A DNA stretch of 64,000 bases from a virus: the IMG/VR virus record IMGVR_UViG_3300049846_000628, positions 124,001-188,000 of that record, one strand, 5' to 3'. Positions 18,776 through 25,945 of the stretch are shown here, in pieces. The position numbers and the translations under genes were made by a program. A model generated the notes under the pieces. It was not told the DNA's origin. It ran no database searches and was given only the letters and a program-made list of their open reading frames with translations. Within the stretch, counting starts at the first letter, position 1. Every line of letters starts with the position of its first letter.

Positions 18776-19753
18776 TTAGTATAGTGCCTCCACCAGCGCA
18801 TTCGACTGCTGCTGTGCCAGTTCATCAACTGTCTCCTGGGCAATGCTGATTGCGTCTGGATTCACATCCATCGTGATACAATTTCGCCCCAAACCAAAAG
18901 CGGAAATTGCTGTCGTTCCAGATCCACAGAAGGGGTCCAGCACCCATCCATCAGGAGGACAAGACGACTTTATGATACGTTCTAACAGTTTCAGAGGCTT
19001 TTGTGTAGGATATTTACGCTTATTCTGTTCACTTCTGCTGATAAAGTATACATCATCCCACAAATTCTGCACTGGGACACCTTTAGACTCGTGAGAATAG
19101 ATTTTTTTGTAAATATTGTTTGCTCCGTAGTGCAGACGACCCTGGGCGTCCAGTTCTTCCAGTTTTTCCCTTGTTATACGGAATCCATACTGAGGATTAT
19201 AACCTTTATACTCAAAACGGGCACAAGGACGACTCTTTTCACCAGTCACCTTTGCGAGAGCATAATATCCAACTTCATCTTTATTCTTGAAGCTGTTCTC
19301 AGCATACACTGGATCAAGAGATGTATATTCAACTTCAAAGTATGGTTTGCCTTTCTGCAGCACCATAATACTATCTACAATGTTACCCCAACCATTCTTG
19401 AGGTTGTTCTTTGGTCCACTACGTTTCCAAGAGATGTTAGTGTAGAAAGCATCCCTAACTTTAGGATCTACCTTAGAAAGGACTAAAGCATTACCAATAA
19501 AGTTATTGTGGGCATATAACCACCCATTCTTATTCAACTTAGCAAAACAGTTATTGATGACTTCTGCATACCAGTCAATATAGTCATCAAAGGAACTCCA
19601 ATTATCACTAAAACCTTTCTCTTGACCATCTTCCTCCTGCATTGTAAAATCCCGCTGCAATCCAAAGGGAGGGTCCATATAAATCAGATCAAATGTCTGG
19701 TCAATGGTATTGAGTTCTTCAACAGGCTTCTGAAGAATCTTAATCTCAGGCAT
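18776..19753 (-). CDS. DNA adenine methyltransferase (beta-class order)
   Basis: A 325-residue N6-adenine/N4-cytosine type methyltransferase. The catalytic motif Asp27-Pro-Pro-Phe30 comes first (LIYMDPPFGLQRD), and the AdoMet-binding motif WVLDPFCGSGTTAISAFGLG comes near the C-terminus, the order of beta-class enzymes. Start MPEIKILQKP at 19751-19753. It could protect phage DNA from host restriction or mark it for packaging or repair. A dispersed-repeat-like sequence (GACAGTTGATGAACTGGCAC) encodes part of its C-terminus. Confidence 0.88.
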   Translation of the reverse strand: MPEIKILQKPVEELNTIDQTFDLIYMDPPFGLQRDFTMQEEDGQEKGFSDNWSSFDDYIDWYAEVINNCFAKLNKNGWLYAHNNFIGNALVLSKVDPKVRDAFYTNISWKRSGPKNNLKNGWGNIVDSIMVLQKGKPYFEVEYTSLDPVYAENSFKNKDEVGYYALAKVTGEKSRPCARFEYKGYNPQYGFRITREKLEELDAQGRLHYGANNIYKKIYSHESKGVPVQNLWDDVYFISRSEQNKRKYPTQKPLKLLERIIKSSCPPDGWVLDPFCGSGTTAISAFGLGRNCITMDVNPDAISIAQETVDELAQQQSNALVEALY

Positions 19754-19786
19754 CACCGAAAAAATCTTATCCCGTCATTCTACCAT

Positions 19787-19812
19787 AAAAAAAGGAGGGG
19801 ATCAACCCTCCT
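19787..19812 (-). terminator. Intrinsic terminator of the cp12 gene
   Basis: Minus strand AGGAGGG-TTGAT-CCCCTCCT followed by TTTTTTATGG. Strong stem and T-run directly after the cp12 stop. A truncated copy lies at 62308-62333. Confidence 0.85.
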
Positions 19813-19817
19813 TAAAA

Positions 19818-20030
19818 TCAATCATCGTAGACTCTACATTCTAACGCATCGGGGTTAGCATCACAATATAACTCAAATGCTGTTGGATCGTGGGAATCAT
19901 CAGGATGATTTGCCTTATAAGCCTTTAGTGCTTCTAATTCTTCTTCTGTATGTCTTCTTGATTGTGCAGAAATCGTAGGATCACTCAAAAGTTCTTCATC
20001 CTTCTGGATGTGTTGATCGATGTTTTCCAT
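19818..20030 (-). CDS. cp12: CP12-like Calvin-cycle inhibitor
   Basis: A 70-residue protein whose C-terminus FELYCDANPDALECRVYDD matches the CP12 signature (Y-C-x-x-N-P-x-x-x-E-C-R-x-Y), with Cys56 and Cys65 forming the regulatory disulphide pair. The N-terminal Cys pair of plant CP12 is absent, as in many cyanobacterial and phage forms. CP12 links GAPDH and phosphoribulokinase into an inactive complex and would divert host carbon from the Calvin cycle to the pentose phosphate pathway. ATG at 20028-20030 follows a late-type AATAAATA box. Confidence 0.85.
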   Translation of the reverse strand: MENIDQHIQKDEELLSDPTISAQSRRHTEEELEALKAYKANHPDDSHDPTAFELYCDANPDALECRVYDD

Positions 20031-20046
20031 TGTTTTGTAGCGTGAT

Positions 20047-20058
20047 AATCTATTTATT
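20047..20058 (-). promoter_or_regulatory. Late promoter upstream of cp12
   Basis: Minus-strand GAAAATAAATAGATT, 17-28 bases upstream of the start. It suggests cp12 is also transcribed late. Confidence 0.5.
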
Positions 20059-20061
20059 TTC

Positions 20062-20268
20062 TCACTCACTCAGAGCAGATCCTCTCCAATTCTTTGGTGG
20101 GAGAGGATCACACTTGCCCTCAAGTGAACGAACCATTAGTTCAGTGAACTTTTCCATTTTTTCGGCAGAAACTGTCTGTGGAGCGTAGGTAATAGCATCT
20201 TTAAGAGCTACAAGTTCACTCCATTCTTCTTGTGTAAGGTTTTCAGATCCAGTTTTTGCTAGAGTCAT
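20062..20268 (-). CDS. Conserved small protein, 68 aa
   Basis: MTLAKTGSENLTQEEWSELV, then ALKDAITYAPQTVSAEKMEK. Helical, acidic N-terminus, basic/proline tail. Frequently seen near cyanophage metabolic genes; no function known. Confidence 0.65.
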   Translation of the reverse strand: MTLAKTGSENLTQEEWSELVALKDAITYAPQTVSAEKMEKFTELMVRSLEGKCDPLPPKNWRGSALSE

Positions 20269-20352
20269 AAGTCTTTTGCGATGTGTCCCAATGTTAGCAT
20301 TCTAATATATTACTATCTAGAAACTTAATGTTTTCTTCGGGATCACGTTACA

Positions 20353-20709
20353 TTACTTAATAAAATCATCAAGTGCATCAAGATCATCTTTCAGTTCTTG
20401 GTGTATTTTTTCGTCTTGATAATAAGACCAGAGAGCATTGTGAACGTGAATTAGATGATCTACCCAGAAACCAGCAGGATAAATTCCAAGTGCATCTTGA
20501 AGACCACGATGACTAGTTCCTTCGCTCTCTGCCTTACACATAATATAGCAGATTGCTTGTACCATATCAAGTTTATCCTCTTCAGAAAGCATAAAATACT
20601 TTCCTACTGCACGTTGCTTTGCTTCTTCATTTTCTTTTTGCATTTCTTTGAAAGCATCAGAATCCCACCATTCTTTTAGTGCTTTACCAAGTTCGTTAGG
20701 TTTAGTCAT
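20353..20709 (-). CDS. Conserved protein, 118 aa
   Basis: The start MTKPNELGKALKEWWDSDAF at 20707-20709 overlaps the upstream gene by eight bases. Helical, acidic protein with an ICYIMCKAESEGTSHRGLQD segment and a His-rich WVDHLIHVHN stretch. Not recognised. The gap 20269-20352 shows nothing notable. Confidence 0.65.
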   Translation of the reverse strand: MTKPNELGKALKEWWDSDAFKEMQKENEEAKQRAVGKYFMLSEEDKLDMVQAICYIMCKAESEGTSHRGLQDALGIYPAGFWVDHLIHVHNALWSYYQDEKIHQELKDDLDALDDFIK

Positions 20710-20932
20710 CTTTTCCAAAGATAGTTCCAAAGAAACCAGAGTCTCCTGGTTTACGATTTTCAAGTTTATCCAGAATAGAATCAGTCGTTTGTAGAGTTTC
20801 AATACGACTGATCATATCAGCGATTACACTACAAACCATTGGACGTTCTTGACGTGCAGCATATGCTAATGCATTACGCAAAGATGCTTCTGCTTCCTTT
20901 AGACTTGTTTCAACAGATTCACTTAGCGCCAT
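20702..20932 (-). CDS. Conserved small protein, 76 aa
   Basis: MALSESVETSLKEAEASLRN, then ALAYAARQERPMVCSVIADM. All-helical pattern followed by a Gly-rich tail (GDSGFFGTIFGKDD). Unknown. Confidence 0.65.
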   Translation of the reverse strand: MALSESVETSLKEAEASLRNALAYAARQERPMVCSVIADMISRIETLQTTDSILDKLENRKPGDSGFFGTIFGKDD

Positions 20933-21089
20933 TTAATCTATCCTCACATTTAGTATAAAAAGTTCCATTTACATAACAAGACTTACCTGGTTCATAGTAT
21001 TTTATCACAGGTATTTGTGTTCTTGGATATTCTACCACATTTTTTACGTGGCAGAATATATTATAACCACAAACAAGAGTTTCAATCAT
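20919..21089 (-). CDS. Small protein, 56 aa
   Basis: ATG at 21087-21089 fused to the upstream stop (TGATG). MIETLVCGYNIFCHVKNVVE, then KYYEPGKSCYVNGTFYTKCE with a Cys-x(8)-Cys motif. Beta-rich, possibly a small Cys-stabilised fold. Confidence 0.6.
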   Translation of the reverse strand: MIETLVCGYNIFCHVKNVVEYPRTQIPVIKYYEPGKSCYVNGTFYTKCEDRLNGAK

Positions 21090-21865
21090 CAACACTCATC
21101 CGATTTAAGTTCAGAATGTTGCCAACGACCATCGATCATTTTATATCCAGCAGCAAGCATTTCTTCTTTATAAGGATCTTTCCATACTTTTTTGAGTGTA
21201 TAAGATCCATTACCATTATCGACCCATTCAACTTGATCACCCTCTTTCAGATTTGCTGCTTCAAGAAGATCATCGGGGAAAGAAACAAAATATTCTGTTT
21301 CATCGGTATCAGTATCTTTCGCTTCTTCGACAGGAAGAACCCATTTCTTTACTTTATCTTCTTTTTGAGATGGAATCCAGAAGCCATCGGCAGTCATTTC
21401 CCAACCAGCAGCAACTGCTTCATCATATGTGAGGAAAGGATTTAGGCGATTAAAATCATTACGAGTATAATCGTAATAATGTTTAGAGTGCTTCGCGTCA
21501 AGTTCTGCTCGCTTATCATAGTATTCTGCTTCACGCAGGTTATACTCGCGGCATTGTTCTTTTTCTTGATCCGATGCTGCCTTGTCGCACATCGCATTCA
21601 GTTCTTCTTCAGTATATTGGACGCTACTTACCGTTGAACCCCTGAATTCATCATATACAGGAATGCGATGCTTACGATCATCATTCAGAAGAGCAAGTAA
21701 TTGATAACAACGATTTGCTTGCTCTTTGAAGTAAACATATTGTTCTTCTACTACACCCTTGATTACATCATAGATTTCTTGGGGAGTTGCCTCTGCACAA
21801 GACAAAGCATCGTGCATCCAGTTATCAAGTTGTTCAAGAGAATACTTCTTGTAGTCAAAGTCCAT
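21089..21865 (-). CDS. AbrB-domain protein with internal duplication, 258 aa
   Basis: The N-terminal 140 residues are helical and charged. From about residue 190 the pattern EYFVSFPDDLLEAANLKEGD, then QVEWVDNGNGSYTLKKV is an AbrB/SpoVT strand-helix-strand unit. A short motif occurs on either side of it: AAGWEMTADGFWIPSQ and AAGYKMIDGRWQHSEL. It may bind DNA or act as a scaffold; no enzyme signature. Confidence 0.65.
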   Translation of the reverse strand: MDFDYKKYSLEQLDNWMHDALSCAEATPQEIYDVIKGVVEEQYVYFKEQANRCYQLLALLNDDRKHRIPVYDEFRGSTVSSVQYTEEELNAMCDKAASDQEKEQCREYNLREAEYYDKRAELDAKHSKHYYDYTRNDFNRLNPFLTYDEAVAAGWEMTADGFWIPSQKEDKVKKWVLPVEEAKDTDTDETEYFVSFPDDLLEAANLKEGDQVEWVDNGNGSYTLKKVWKDPYKEEMLAAGYKMIDGRWQHSELKSDEC

Positions 21866-22013
21866 CGGTAAAGTCCTTGATTGCTTGCTCTACTATAACC
21901 TGAATCTCTTTGGAAGTCAAGCCATTCAACCACTTCCAATTTGGGTCTTCTGGATCCCAGTCCATAGAAAAAGACCCATCTTCATTTTGTGTTATTTTAA
22001 GCGTATCTTCCAT
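21855..22013 (-). CDS. Conserved small protein, 52 aa
   Basis: MEDTLKITQNEDGSFSMDWD, then PEDPNWKWLNGLTSKEIQVI. The G-S-F-x-x-x-W-D-P-x-D-P-x-W-x-W-L core is a recurring cyanophage small-protein pattern. Start overlaps the upstream stop (TGATG). Confidence 0.65.
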   Translation of the reverse strand: MEDTLKITQNEDGSFSMDWDPEDPNWKWLNGLTSKEIQVIVEQAIKDFTDGL

Positions 22014-22219
22014 CAATCTCTTGGTTTTGGTTTAGAACATTCATGACAATAATATGAAAATCCGTCACGAAAGTATTTCACAACTTCATAATGGTCTTTA
22101 TTAAGTGGTTTTTCTACACCACACTTATCACATATCCTTGTCTTTTTTGATGGACTTTCGGAGACGTTTGAGCTCTTTGAGTTCCATTTTAATATTTTTG
22201 TAAGCAGTTTCAGCATCAA
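22013..22219 (-). CDS. Zinc-ribbon protein, 68 aa
   Basis: Cys-x2-Cys (CDKCGVEKPLNKDHYEVVKY) and a second Cys-x2-Cys (YYCHECSKPKPRD) form a treble-clef-like zinc site often fused to HNH domains. The N-terminal half overlaps the next gene by 92 bases; no later in-frame ATG exists, so either the overlap is real or a rare start is used. Confidence 0.6.
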   Translation of the reverse strand: MMLKLLTKILKWNSKSSNVSESPSKKTRICDKCGVEKPLNKDHYEVVKYFRDGFSYYCHECSKPKPRD

Positions 22220-22307
22220 ACTTTCCTCCCATCTCCATTGCTATGATAACATCAACTCTTGTTCCAAAGTGTGCAAGTGCTTTTTCAAAATCATCTAAAT
22301 CATACAT
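22128..22307 (-). CDS. Conserved small protein, 59 aa
   Basis: ATG at 22305-22307 gives MYDLDDFEKALAHFGTRVDV, then IIAMEMGGKFDAETAYKNIK. Helical with a Lys/Arg-rich tail. It overlaps the zinc-ribbon gene in another frame; both products look protein-like. Confidence 0.6.
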   Translation of the reverse strand: MYDLDDFEKALAHFGTRVDVIIAMEMGGKFDAETAYKNIKMELKELKRLRKSIKKDKDM

Positions 22308-22503
22308 CGTAATTGATCCTACAACGCTCAGCAAGAATATCTATACGCGAATCCAGAGAATTTTCCATCCTATACAATTCGTTAATCAACTCTACGTTTT
22401 CTTCTTCAAGTCTTTCTACTTTTGCTTCCAACTCATAAAGTCTCTTGTAGACATCATCCATTGGAACATCATCAGAAAAAGACCATTTGCTAAACCAACT
22501 CAT
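22300..22503 (-). CDS. Coiled-coil protein, 67 aa
   Basis: MSWFSKWSFSDDVPMDDVYK then a heptad-patterned stretch (RLYELEAKVERLEEENVELI). Likely a short coiled-coil dimer. Start fused with the upstream stop (ATGA). Confidence 0.65.
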   Translation of the reverse strand: MSWFSKWSFSDDVPMDDVYKRLYELEAKVERLEEENVELINELYRMENSLDSRIDILAERCRINYDV

Positions 22504-22637
22504 AATATACCAACAGATTTAAGATAATTTCGATAAGCCATATAACGTTGAATGGATGGTGTTACTCCAAGACTTTCACAGCACCTACAATATGAAATGA
22601 ATTCATACCAAGGTGCTGTTGGGTCTGTATCACTCAC
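22500..22637 (-). CDS. Small protein, 45 aa (GTG start)
   Basis: GTG at 22635-22637 overlaps the upstream stop as GTGA. Product SDTDPTAPWYEFISYCRCCE, then LGVTPSIQRYMAYRNYLKSV. A short Cys cluster (C-R-C-C); unknown. Confidence 0.55.
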   Translation of the reverse strand: MSDTDPTAPWYEFISYCRCCESLGVTPSIQRYMAYRNYLKSVGIL

Positions 22638-22843
22638 AATTTACCTCCTACTTGACCCTCATAAATTTTGGATTCAGGGAAACCTTCCTGCCGTCCTTTA
22701 AGAATGTAACGGGTTGCTGATATACATTGCTCTTCAGTGAGAGACGTGACCAGTCCCTTACCATCTTTGTCGGTTGAATCCCAGAGTCCATACTTTTTTT
22801 GTTCAATGTAAAAGCAGTCGTCAATTAGTTTCTTTTTTGTCAT
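22634..22843 (-). CDS. Conserved small protein, 69 aa
   Basis: MTKKKLIDDCFYIEQKKYGL, then WDSTDKDGKGLVTSLTEEQC. Common cyanophage pattern; function unknown. Confidence 0.6.
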   Translation of the reverse strand: MTKKKLIDDCFYIEQKKYGLWDSTDKDGKGLVTSLTEEQCISATRYILKGRQEGFPESKIYEGQVGGKL

Positions 22844-22952
22844 TTACTTCCTTTACAGTTTTATGAAGTTGTTTCAGTGCCTCAATGGTTTCTGGAGTTT
22901 CTTCCCAAAACCACGAATTACCATTCTTATCTACAAAAGTACGTTCAGTCAT
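22821..22952 (-). CDS. Small protein, 43 aa
   Basis: MTERTFVDKNGNSWFWEETP, then ETIEALKQLHKTVKEVNDKK. The F-V-D-K-N-G-N-x-W-x-W-E-E-T-P core recurs in cyanophages. ATGA overlap with the upstream epimerase gene; 3' end overlaps the next gene by 23 bases. Confidence 0.6.
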   Translation of the reverse strand: MTERTFVDKNGNSWFWEETPETIEALKQLHKTVKEVNDKKETN

Positions 22953-23974
22953 AGAGTAATCCAGCGTTCGTTTGAAAGAGTCCATTGAGTCACTTCTGCG
23001 ATACGCTCACGAACTGACTTTTGGGGGACCCATCCCAACTCTTTCATTTTATCACCAGATAGAGCATAACGCAAGTCATGTCCAGGGCGGGATGAGTGGA
23101 AATCCACAAGTTCATACTTGAGTTCTTGACCTTGTGCTTCTGCAATAATCTCAGCAAGTTCTAGGTTGTTGAGTTCTTCTGAACCAACAATGTTGAACTT
23201 AGGACACTTAGCGTTGCCCCAAGTAGGTTCAAACTTACCCTCATAGTTCAACAGAAATAGGACAGCAGATGAAACATCTTCGGCATGAATGTAATGGCGT
23301 GACCCAGGAATCGTACAGGTACTATCACTATGAATGGTTACAGTTTCACCGTCACGAATTTTACGAATACACATAGGAATAAACTTCTCTGGATGCTGAC
23401 GCTCACCAAAGACGTTCATCGTGTGGGTAATGTATACTGGAAGACCGTAGGTGTTCTCATAAGCAACAGAAAGTTCTTCACCACCTGCTTTAGATGCACT
23501 ATAAGGATTCGTGGAGTTATAACGGTCGTTCTCCTCATACTTGATTCCATCAGGAGCAGGACCGAATACTTCATCAGTGCTAAAGTAAACAAACCTTTCA
23601 AGATTAGTTTGAGTACGGGCAAACTCAAGAATGTTGCAGGTTCCTACTACATTATCAAGTACAAACTCCATAGGATATTCAATACTACGGTCAACGTGAG
23701 AACCAGCAGCAAGATGGAGAATGTAATCAACTTGACCGATTTCAGAACGGACAAGAGGATTAAGTTCAGCTTTGAGGTCATGATGAACAACACGAACACG
23801 CTTACGAACTTCAGGATCGAATGAGAGCATTAGATCGTGAAGTCGATTCAAATTTCCACTGTAATCAAGACGATCAAGAGTAATAACCTCCCAATCAGTT
23901 GTCTTCAAAATTTGACCAATCAGATGGTGTGCAATAAATCCAGCACCACCAGTAATCAATGCTCTCTTAGTCAT
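22949..23974 (-). CDS. NAD-dependent dTDP-glucose 4,6-dehydratase-like epimerase
   Basis: A 341-residue extended short-chain dehydrogenase. The NAD motif is T8-G-G-A-G-F-I (ITGGAGFIAHH); Tyr158-x-x-x-Lys162 (PYSASKAGG) is the catalytic pair; STDEVFG (Thr133-Asp134-Glu135) is typical of RmlB-type 4,6-dehydratases rather than simple epimerases. It probably modifies nucleotide sugars, perhaps for host surface glycans or phage glycosylation together with the glycosyltransferase-like gene at 3.6 kb. Confidence 0.85.
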   Translation of the reverse strand: MTKRALITGGAGFIAHHLIGQILKTTDWEVITLDRLDYSGNLNRLHDLMLSFDPEVRKRVRVVHHDLKAELNPLVRSEIGQVDYILHLAAGSHVDRSIEYPMEFVLDNVVGTCNILEFARTQTNLERFVYFSTDEVFGPAPDGIKYEENDRYNSTNPYSASKAGGEELSVAYENTYGLPVYITHTMNVFGERQHPEKFIPMCIRKIRDGETVTIHSDSTCTIPGSRHYIHAEDVSSAVLFLLNYEGKFEPTWGNAKCPKFNIVGSEELNNLELAEIIAEAQGQELKYELVDFHSSRPGHDLRYALSGDKMKELGWVPQKSVRERIAEVTQWTLSNERWITL

Positions 23975-24137
23975 ACTTGTAACTCAGTTGAATGTCTTTC
24001 TTTTTAAGATTGTATCGGTCAATGTGCTTTTGACGATTGTGTTCGCTATCAAAATAACACTTGCGGGTTTCTTTTCCTTCTTTGTAAACCAACTTCCAAG
24101 GAAACTGATCAAAGGGAAATTCTTCAGTGTAGTCCAT
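23967..24137 (-). CDS. Small basic protein, 56 aa
   Basis: MDYTEEFPFDQFPWKLVYKE, then ETRKCYFDSEHNRQKHIDRY. Aromatic, with a Lys-rich C-terminus. Its last eight bases overlap the epimerase start. Confidence 0.6.
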   Translation of the reverse strand: MDYTEEFPFDQFPWKLVYKEGKETRKCYFDSEHNRQKHIDRYNLKKKDIQLSYKYD

Positions 24138-24298
24138 CAGGTAGGTTGCTCAACACGTTGAGTATACACGATATCAAAGAGTCCGTCAAGTATCTCATTG
24201 CACTGCTGATACTCGTCACTATTCAGAATAGCCTTCTCAATCTGATATCGACGAACAGCAGTGTGAATGAGTTTGTAATGTTCAGGTGTAAAGTTCAT
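24137..24298 (-). CDS. Conserved small protein, 53 aa
   Basis: MNFTPEHYKLIHTAVRRYQI, then SDEYQQCNEILDGLFDIVYT, ending QRVEQPT. The Y-T-Q-R-x-E-Q-P-T tail is a pattern I associate with a small cyanophage family. TGATG overlap with the next gene. Confidence 0.65.
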   Translation of the reverse strand: MNFTPEHYKLIHTAVRRYQIEKAILNSDEYQQCNEILDGLFDIVYTQRVEQPT

Positions 24299-24474
24299 TC
24301 CGTTCCTCCATAAATTCTTTGCCCATCTTCATAACCCACTTGATATGCTGCCTGCAACCACTTGATGATTGCTCCATAATCATTTGTTTTTGCTGCAAAA
24401 TCAAAGTCATCATAGAATCTTTCAGAGCGGAATGAGTACCCTTCCATTTCTTCAAACCAATCTTCAAATTTCAT
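24295..24474 (-). CDS. Small acidic protein, 59 aa
   Basis: MKFEDWFEEMEGYSFRSERF, then AIIKWLQAAYQVGYEDGQRI. The ending A-Y-x-x-G-Y-x-x-G-x-x-x-Y is a helix found in several small phage proteins. ATG overlaps the upstream stop (TAATG); ATGA to the next gene. Confidence 0.6.
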   Translation of the reverse strand: MKFEDWFEEMEGYSFRSERFYDDFDFAAKTNDYGAIIKWLQAAYQVGYEDGQRIYGGTE

Positions 24475-24644
24475 TAGTCGTAAAGATTCTGCTCGTGCTG
24501 CAATCTATCTAGGTAATGATAAATCGTCTGCTCTGAATACCGAAACTCTTCAAATCGTTGCGGATTTCCTTCTTTCATTTTGTTCAGCATATTAATCCAG
24601 TCATAGTGTTTGTTCACGACCCACCCATAATGTTCATCATTCAT
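24474..24644 (-). CDS. Small protein, 56 aa
   Basis: MNDEHYGWVVNKHYDWINML, then RFEEFRYSEQTIYHYLDRLQ. Helical, His/Tyr-rich; unknown. Confidence 0.6.
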   Translation of the reverse strand: MNDEHYGWVVNKHYDWINMLNKMKEGNPQRFEEFRYSEQTIYHYLDRLQHEQNLYD

Positions 24645-24804
24645 TTTTCATAATCAGTAATTTTCCCACAATCATACCATAAAAAAGTTCACTTACCTTA
24701 TCATCGGCATTTTTCATTTGATCTTTTGTAAGACGAATTAACTCACTAATCTCAACATCAGTAAGTTTCCATTCAGTAATGTTGTGCTCGGTTACTTTCA
24801 TCAT
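24637..24804 (-). CDS. Small protein, 55 aa
   Basis: MMKVTEHNITEWKLTDVEIS, then LIRLTKDQMKNADDKVSELF. Two adjacent ATGs; either may start. Ends inside the next gene by eight bases. Confidence 0.6.
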   Translation of the reverse strand: MMKVTEHNITEWKLTDVEISELIRLTKDQMKNADDKVSELFYGMIVGKLLIMKNE

Positions 24805-24977
24805 TTCAAGTGCTTTGGTTTTTCAGTATCAAATTGATAGAACTTTACATCCTTCATATCAAGACACATACGCACAGTTTCGTGCTCTCTGTGTTCTCTA
24901 TCTGTTCCTTTATATATCCCTCTGCGTTGATAAGCACAACACCAGACATTATAGTAGATTTTAGATTTATCATTCAT
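24801..24977 (-). CDS. Small basic protein, 58 aa
   Basis: MNDKSKIYYNVWCCAYQRRG, then GTDREHREHETVRMCLDMKD. Cys/Arg-rich start; unknown. ATGA overlap with the upstream gene. Confidence 0.6.
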   Translation of the reverse strand: MNDKSKIYYNVWCCAYQRRGIYKGTDREHREHETVRMCLDMKDVKFYQFDTEKPKHLK

Positions 24978-25189
24978 TGACCTATCCTCAACTTGCGTTC
25001 ATCTGAAATAATGATATTGTAAGGGTCATCATAAGGATAGATGTATTCCATATACCATCCCAAAGATAAACCTTCCCAGAACTCATCATATCCCCAAGTA
25101 TCACCATCATTATAACAATCCAGACAATTCCAGAAGTTATGGAAACCCTCAAGGAAGATTTCCCATTTTGTTGGATTATCAAATCTCAC
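24974..25189 (-). CDS. Conserved aromatic-rich protein, 71 aa (GTG start)
   Basis: GTG at 25187-25189 overlaps the upstream stop (GTGA). RFDNPTKWEIFLEGFHNFWN, then WGYDEFWEGLSLGWYMEYIY. Extremely Trp/Tyr/Phe-rich; could be a membrane-surface or protein-binding peptide. Confidence 0.6.
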   Translation of the reverse strand: MRFDNPTKWEIFLEGFHNFWNCLDCYNDGDTWGYDEFWEGLSLGWYMEYIYPYDDPYNIIISDERKLRIGQ

Positions 25190-25374
25190 GGCGTTTCATC
25201 ACTCCAATAGTAACGCAGTTTATCACCATCGGCAGAAATATTCAAGTGATAGATTTTATCATCCTCAGTATACACACCAATCCAAAGTGTGCGTTCATTC
25301 ATACTTTCCAGGTGAAACATTTGAATGTCTTGGAGTACGATTTCGTCTGGGTTTTCAGTCCATTTTCGGGACAT
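25186..25374 (-). CDS. Small protein, 62 aa
   Basis: MSRKWTENPDEIVLQDIQMF, then RTLWIGVYTEDDKIYHLNIS. Beta-rich. Its leader contains TATGATAC and TTATAAATTG, a sigma70-like and a weak late-like box, just below the terminator at 25411-25436. Confidence 0.6.
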   Translation of the reverse strand: MSRKWTENPDEIVLQDIQMFHLESMNERTLWIGVYTEDDKIYHLNISADGDKLRYYWSDETP

Positions 25375-25410
25375 TAGAGTTTTCTCAATTTATAAAAGTA
25401 TCATATCAGA

Positions 25411-25436
25411 AAGGGCATCCAAAATCAACTGCCCTT
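25411..25436 (-). terminator. Terminator-promoter junction hairpin
   Basis: Minus strand AAGGGCA-GTTGATTTTGGA-TGCCCTT followed by TCTGATATGATACT. Close relative of the hairpin at 29348-29373 (AAGGGCAC...GTGCCCTT, TCTGGTATTATACT): hairpin and following -10 box are duplicated as a unit. Confidence 0.6.
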
Positions 25437-25456
25437 ATTCCAGTTCTCAAAGTGTC
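25434..25456 (-). repeat. Dispersed repeat downstream of the homing-endonuclease remnant
   Basis: Minus strand GACACTTTGAGAACTGGAATAAG, directly after the stop at 25458. It probably marked the end of the gene that preceded the insertion. Confidence 0.5.
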
Positions 25457-25457
25457 T

Positions 25458-25820
25458 TTATGATATTCTTTTTCTTTTAGAAGTATCTATATTTCTTTTT
25501 TGTTGGTATCGTGTAAGTGCCCCTGATGTAGTTATAAACCCAGTTTCAAGACACATCCATTTTTGAGAATTAGTTATTTTTGAACCTTGTTTTCCAGCAT
25601 TTTTTCTTATATTATAAAGTTCTTCTGTTGATAAAGCAAAAAATCCAACACCTTTTTCATAAGATGTTTTTCCTCCTATTTTTCCACCAGGAAGAAAAGA
25701 ATGTTTATGAACTACCATTTTTCCTTCAAGTTCAAGAAAATCAATCAGTATTCTATCACACTCATAAAATTCTTTGAGGTATTGTGATACTTTTACATAA
25801 TCTATGTGTTTATCAATCAT
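25458..25820 (-). CDS. Homing-endonuclease DNA-recognition remnant, 120 aa
   Basis: Start MIDKHIDYVKVSQYLKEFYE at 25818-25820, fused to the upstream stop (TAATG). The middle GGKIGGKTSYEKGVGFFALS resembles NUMOD3-type modules, and KWMCLETGFITTSGALTRYQ plus RNIDTSKRKRI resembles the DNA-reading C-terminus of HNH endonucleases. No HNH or GIY-YIG catalytic residues are visible, so it is either a truncated endonuclease or a recognition module put to another use. Confidence 0.65.
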   Translation of the reverse strand: MIDKHIDYVKVSQYLKEFYECDRILIDFLELEGKMVVHKHSFLPGGKIGGKTSYEKGVGFFALSTEELYNIRKNAGKQGSKITNSQKWMCLETGFITTSGALTRYQQKRNIDTSKRKRIS

Positions 25821-25945
25821 TAGATTAAAGAAGCAATAATTACAAGAATAAAAAATCCCCAAGGAATATTCAAACTAATGACTTCTCCCTTGTCGTTTCT
25901 ATCCGCATATGGAACAAAAAACTTGATAATGTCTAAAGTGTTCAT
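25820..25945 (-). CDS. Small membrane protein, 41 aa
   Basis: MNTLDIIKFFVPYADRNDKG, then LNIPWGFFILVIIASLI: a C-terminal membrane anchor. Fused to both neighbours by stop-start overlaps. Confidence 0.6.
   Translation of the reverse strand: MNTLDIIKFFVPYADRNDKGEVISLNIPWGFFILVIIASLI

Noticed and set aside
24282-24467. 61-residue minus-strand frame beginning MKIGLKKWKG
   Set aside because: A frame-shifted shadow of the 59-residue gene 24295-24474, whose start-stop overlaps with both neighbours are exact.
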